The notes under the pieces are model-generated. The model saw nothing but the letters and a program-made list of their open reading frames with translations. It searched no databases and was not told the origin of the DNA. DNA of 64,000 nt from contig NZ_FNCY01000011.1 of NCBI RefSeq assembly GCF_900099695.1, positions 62,001-126,000 of the forward strand, in the 5' to 3' direction. This DNA is from Propionivibrio dicarboxylicus. GTDB lineage: Bacteria > Pseudomonadota > Gammaproteobacteria > Burkholderiales > Rhodocyclaceae. Below, one piece after another: positions 60,927 through 64,000 of this stretch (the first letter of the stretch is position 1; each line of letters starts with the position of its first letter). Made by a program: the position numbers and the translations under genes.

Positions 60927-62327
60927 ATGCACGAAATCATCTGCCCACATTGCGGGAAAGCCTTCAAGATAGACGAGGCTGGATATGCAGATATCCTCAA
61001 ACAGGTGCGCGATGTGGACTTCGAGAAGCAACTGCATGAGCGGCTTGAGCTTGCCGAGCAAGATAAACGTAGCGCCGTTGAACTGGCCGAGGCCAGAATT
61101 GCGGGCGAATCGCAAAAAGCCGCTGCCGCCAAAGACACCGAGATCCAGACACTGAAGGCTAAGCTTGATGCCGAAAATGTGGCGCGCAAGCTGGCAGTCA
61201 CCGAGGCGCTCAGTGCCGTGGAAAAAGAACGCGATGCTTTGGCAAATGAGCTCGCACAGGCACGGCAGGAGAAAGAGGCCGCCGCCATGCTGGCCGAGGC
61301 CAAGCTGCTGGCCGAATTGCAGAAGAGTGCCACCAGTAAAGATACGGAGATTCAAGCGCTCAGGGCCCAGATTGATGCCGCCACGATCCAGCAGAAGCTG
61401 ACGCTCGCCGAAGCCCTTGGCACCGTTGAGAAGGAACGGGACGAACTCAAGAACAGCCTGGATCGTGCGACGCTCGAAAAGCAACTGGCGGAGAAATCGC
61501 TCAAGGACAAGTACGAGACCCAACTCAAGGATCGCGACGATGCCATCGAACGCCTGCGCGACATGAAGGCGCGCCTGTCAACCAAGATGATTGGCGAAAC
61601 GCTGGAGCAGCACTGCGAGACCGAATTCAACCGCATCCGTGCTACCGCCTTCCCGCGTGCCTATTTCGAGAAGGACAACGATGCACGTACCGGCAGCAAG
61701 GGCGACTACATTTTCCGCGATTCGGATGAGGCTGGCACCGAGATCGTCTCGATCATGTTCGAGATGAAGAACGAGAGCGACTTTACCGCCACCAAGCAGC
61801 GCAACGAAGACTTCCTAAAGGAGCTCGACAAGGATCGCAACGAGAAGGGCTGCGAGTACGCGGTACTGGTATCACTGCTCGAACCCGACAGCGAGCTCTA
61901 TAACACGGGCATCGTCGACGTCTTCCACCGCTACCCGAAGATGTACGTCATCCGGCCGCAGTTTTTCATCCCCATCATCACGTTACTGCGCAATGCCGCG
62001 ATGAATTCGCTCAAGTACAAATCCGAACTTGCGCTGGTCAAGGCGCAGAACATCGACATCACAAATTTCGAAAACGAGCTCGAAACATTCAAGACGGCGT
62101 TCGCCAAGAACTATGACCTCGCCTCGCGCCGCTTCCAGACCGCCATCGACGAGATCGACAAGTCCATCGACCACCTGCAGAAGACCAAGGAAGCCCTGCT
62201 CGGCACTGATCGTAACCTGCGGTTAGCGAACGATAAGGCGCAGGATGTGACGATCAAACGGCTGACACGTGCGAACCCGACGATGGCCGCGAAGTTCTCG
62301 GAGATCAAGACAATCGATGGTGAATGA
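60927..62327 (+). CDS. DUF2130 family protein (coiled-coil, nuclease-like C-terminal domain)
   Basis: This 466-residue protein begins with a zinc-ribbon-like pair of cysteines ([11 protein letters not shown]). A long coiled coil (30-215) follows, containing two tandem copies of about 69 residues, each with AKDTEIQ-/SKDTEIQ-type and EKERD-type blocks. The C-terminal DUF2130 domain has [20 protein letters not shown], then [20 protein letters not shown]. The GDYIF...FEMKN spacing resembles a PD-(D/E)xK nuclease core. Family function is not established. It is free-standing, 204 bases after the kinase gene. Confidence 0.85.
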   Translation: MHEIICPHCGKAFKIDEAGYADILKQVRDVDFEKQLHERLELAEQDKRSAVELAEARIAGESQKAAAAKDTEIQTLKAKLDAENVARKLAVTEALSAVEKERDALANELAQARQEKEAAAMLAEAKLLAELQKSATSKDTEIQALRAQIDAATIQQKLTLAEALGTVEKERDELKNSLDRATLEKQLAEKSLKDKYETQLKDRDDAIERLRDMKARLSTKMIGETLEQHCETEFNRIRATAFPRAYFEKDNDARTGSKGDYIFRDSDEAGTEIVSIMFEMKNESDFTATKQRNEDFLKELDKDRNEKGCEYAVLVSLLEPDSELYNTGIVDVFHRYPKMYVIRPQFFIPIITLLRNAAMNSLKYKSELALVKAQNIDITNFENELETFKTAFAKNYDLASRRFQTAIDEIDKSIDHLQKTKEALLGTDRNLRLANDKAQDVTIKRLTRANPTMAAKFSEIKTIDGE

Positions 62328-62868
62328 TCCGAGCGAGATTGGCCGGCCACGCCCAAAACTTTCTTGACTGCGCTTGCAGCGTCCTTCTCGGCGAGTTCTC
62401 GAAGGCAACGAAGGGCATTCCTCATCTGCTGAACCGGCCGAGATGACGCTGTCAATGGCAGCAACGGCCGAACTCCGCTCATCGGCCAAAGCAGTTATTT
62501 AATCGCTCACTAATTCGGGACAATATAGGCCCGCTTCCAGACATTCTACGAATTATGCTAGGGGGCAAGATCTCCCGCCATGGCCACTAAGCAATGGCAG
62601 TACCGCTGTGCGCGGCAGGAAGTTGCCAATAACCCACTGCGCGACGATGAATTGTTGCTAGAGATAGTGACAGGATGGTTCTCAAACACACGAAGCTTGT
62701 CCAAGCCGATTAGCCCACCATAGGAAGGGAGTGGTTCTGAGCACTTTTACCAGAACGCCATCGACACTATTCCAGGGGGTACCTCAGGTCGGCATTGCTC
62801 TTGATACACCCAAATGTCAGAATCTATCGTATCGGTTCGACCCTTGGACATGTTAGGTATCAGAAGCT
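62328..62868. other. gene-free, less GC-rich stretch
   Basis: About 540 bases before the caspase-fold gene hold only short broken frames on both strands and stop codons in all of them. Base use is more AT-rich than in the neighbouring metabolic genes. I find no tRNA, terminator with T-tract or inverted-repeat ends. It may be the remains of a decayed gene or an insertion point. Confidence 0.4.
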
Positions 62869-64000
62869 ATGGCAGCTCTGTTCTTTCAGGCCCTTCTTGC
62901 CGCTTGTCTTGCTCTTGGCGGCTTTGCCCATGCGGCTACTGATGCCCTCAGACGGAATAGTGGACCTCCCGGCGAAAAGCGCATCGCTCTGCTGATTGGT
63001 AACGATCGCTACAGGGGAGTTTCTCCCTTGGAAAACGCAGCTAACGATGCAAGCGCCATGGAGCGCGAACTAAAACGCGTCGGCTTCCAGACCTTTAAAG
63101 TGATCAATGGCTCGCGAAAGGACATGAATGGCGCCATCAACCGTTTTGTTGATGACGTCTCTGGTGGCGGGGTGGGAGTTTTCTTCTTCGCAGGGCATGG
63201 AGTGCAGATTGCCAACCAGAATTTCCTCATTCCCGTCGACGTCCAGGGCGTCGATCGTGAGGCTGATATCGCTGACCAGAGCACTAGTCTGCAGAACGTG
63301 CAGGACAAACTGGCCGACGCCAAAGCCAAGTTTGCGCTGCTGGTTATCGACGCCTGCCGCGACAACCCCCTGCCGAAAAGGTCCGGGCGTTCGCTGAGCG
63401 GCGCCCGAGGACTCGCCCAAGCCAGCAGTGCCGAAGGGCAGATCGTGATCTTCTCTGCCGGCGCAAACCAGCAGGCGCTGGACAAGTTGGGCCCCGACGA
63501 CCGTAACCCTAATGGCATTTTTACTCGGGAATTCCTGCCCTGGATCAGCAAGCCCGGTGTCACGATACGAGATGCTGTATTGGGTGTGCGCAGTGCGGTG
63601 CGGGCGAAGGCAAGGACTGTCGGCCACGATCAATTTCCAGCCATTTACGACCAGGCCGAAGGCAACTTCTACTTCCACGCCGGAGAGGTGCAGGACGCTC
63701 AGCCAATCAGCGCCGCCCCCGCAACGAACCAAGCCGAAATAGCGCTTTGGGCGGCCGTGGAACAGAGCAATACGACGGCCGACTACGAGGTCTATCTCAA
63801 CCAGTATCCAGAAGGCGGAATGGCCATGACCCGGCTGGACCTGCTCAAAAAGGCTTCCGCCGACGACGAAGAGAAGATTCAATGGCAGCAGGCGGAAAAG
63901 GGCAGCCGAGCTGAAGTGACGGCCTTTATGAATCGCTACCCATCAGGGCAGTACGCCGGACTGGCGATGCTGCGTTTGGCGAAGCTGAAGAAAGAAGAAG
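62869..64000 (+). CDS. secreted caspase-family (peptidase C14) protein, 3' end beyond window
   Basis: The 377 visible codons start with a signal peptide (MAALFFQALLAACLALGGFA, then HAATD) at ATG 62869. A caspase-fold domain follows (about 38-270): KRIALLIGNDRYRGVSPLEN, the catalytic His110 in FFFAGHGVQIANQNFLIP and Cys163 in LLVIDACRDNPLPK. After residue 290 two repeats of the pattern Y-x-x-Y-L-N-Q-Y-P-E-G / F-M-N-R-Y-P-S-G-Q-Y-A continue to the window edge. Both catalytic residues are present, so it is a candidate active metacaspase-like protease outside the cytoplasm. Substrates are unknown; total length cannot be told. Confidence 0.87.
   Translation, partial: MAALFFQALLAACLALGGFAHAATDALRRNSGPPGEKRIALLIGNDRYRGVSPLENAANDASAMERELKRVGFQTFKVINGSRKDMNGAINRFVDDVSGGGVGVFFFAGHGVQIANQNFLIPVDVQGVDREADIADQSTSLQNVQDKLADAKAKFALLVIDACRDNPLPKRSGRSLSGARGLAQASSAEGQIVIFSAGANQQALDKLGPDDRNPNGIFTREFLPWISKPGVTIRDAVLGVRSAVRAKARTVGHDQFPAIYDQAEGNFYFHAGEVQDAQPISAAPATNQAEIALWAAVEQSNTTADYEVYLNQYPEGGMAMTRLDLLKKASADDEEKIQWQQAEKGSRAEVTAFMNRYPSGQYAGLAMLRLAKLKKEE

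Noticed and set aside
62223-62489. 88-residue minus-strand frame after the DUF2130 gene
   Set aside because: Half of it overlaps the DUF2130 gene in antisense, and there is no ribosome site or recognisable domain.

Overview
The window looks like chromosomal DNA of a GC-rich betaproteobacterium, most likely a member of the Rhodocyclales. I base this on codon use, the classic TATAAT-type promoters, the TRAP, CaiB and ferredoxin-dependent oxidoreductase gene content, and the dense PAS / cyclic-di-GMP signalling. The genus cannot be fixed from the sequence alone. Genes are tightly packed, often with ATGA overlaps.

Region by region. 1-6030: the edge of a yceH (DUF480) gene, a GntR/FCD regulator divergent from a TRAP transporter (dctPQM), and an L-idonate-5-dehydrogenase-like enzyme, closed by a strong terminator. 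6100-13650: a three-gene 2-oxoacid:acceptor oxidoreductase whose first protein fuses the gamma subunit to a GltD-like flavoprotein and a ferredoxin domain, followed by an HTH-cupin regulator, a CoA-transferase/hydrolase and a LysR regulator. 13661-14091: a four-tRNA operon (Asn-Gly-fMet-Glu) on the minus strand. 14183-15241: an exported VOC protein and a repeat-rich intergenic region. 15242-21191: CaiB CoA-transferase, HMG-CoA-lyase-type lyase, MFS transporter, class II FBP aldolase, then a methyltransferase gene broken by a 269-bp MITE with perfect 19-bp terminal inverted repeats. 21201-23998: a split transketolase with a LysR regulator.

24430-39578 is a signalling block. It holds a PAS kinase with a NarL-type regulator, a 1523-residue hybrid kinase coupled to a REC-HD-GYP phosphodiesterase, a DUF3391 HD-GYP protein coupled to a PAS-GGDEF-EAL-CZB protein, a chemoreceptor and a small DNA-binding regulator with two palindromic operator candidates. 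One of those candidates lies upstream of an orphan FliL-like protein (39857). 40350-45749 is a TetR-controlled NodT/EmrA/EmrB efflux operon with a universal stress protein. 45946-47287 holds hemerythrin, Dps and a tiny membrane ORF behind a near-canonical OxyR box.

47431-56851 is a leftward sugar or sugar-acid operon. It has a YtfQRT/YjfF-like ABC importer, two dehydrogenases, a racemase-fold protein missing one catalytic cysteine, a fucose/arabinose-isomerase-like protein and an RpiB-like isomerase, but no kinase or aldolase. 57344-60722 is an orphan TRAP binding protein followed by a response regulator and a multi-pass membrane kinase, which looks like a solute-sensing triad. The right end (60927-64000) carries a DUF2130 coiled-coil protein with a nuclease-like motif and a secreted caspase-fold protein cut by the window edge.

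Together the genes suggest a metabolically versatile, probably facultatively anaerobic cell that imports organic acids and sugar acids, activates them as CoA esters and reduces ferredoxin-type carriers. No CRISPR array, rRNA, plasmid origin or complete insertion sequence was seen.
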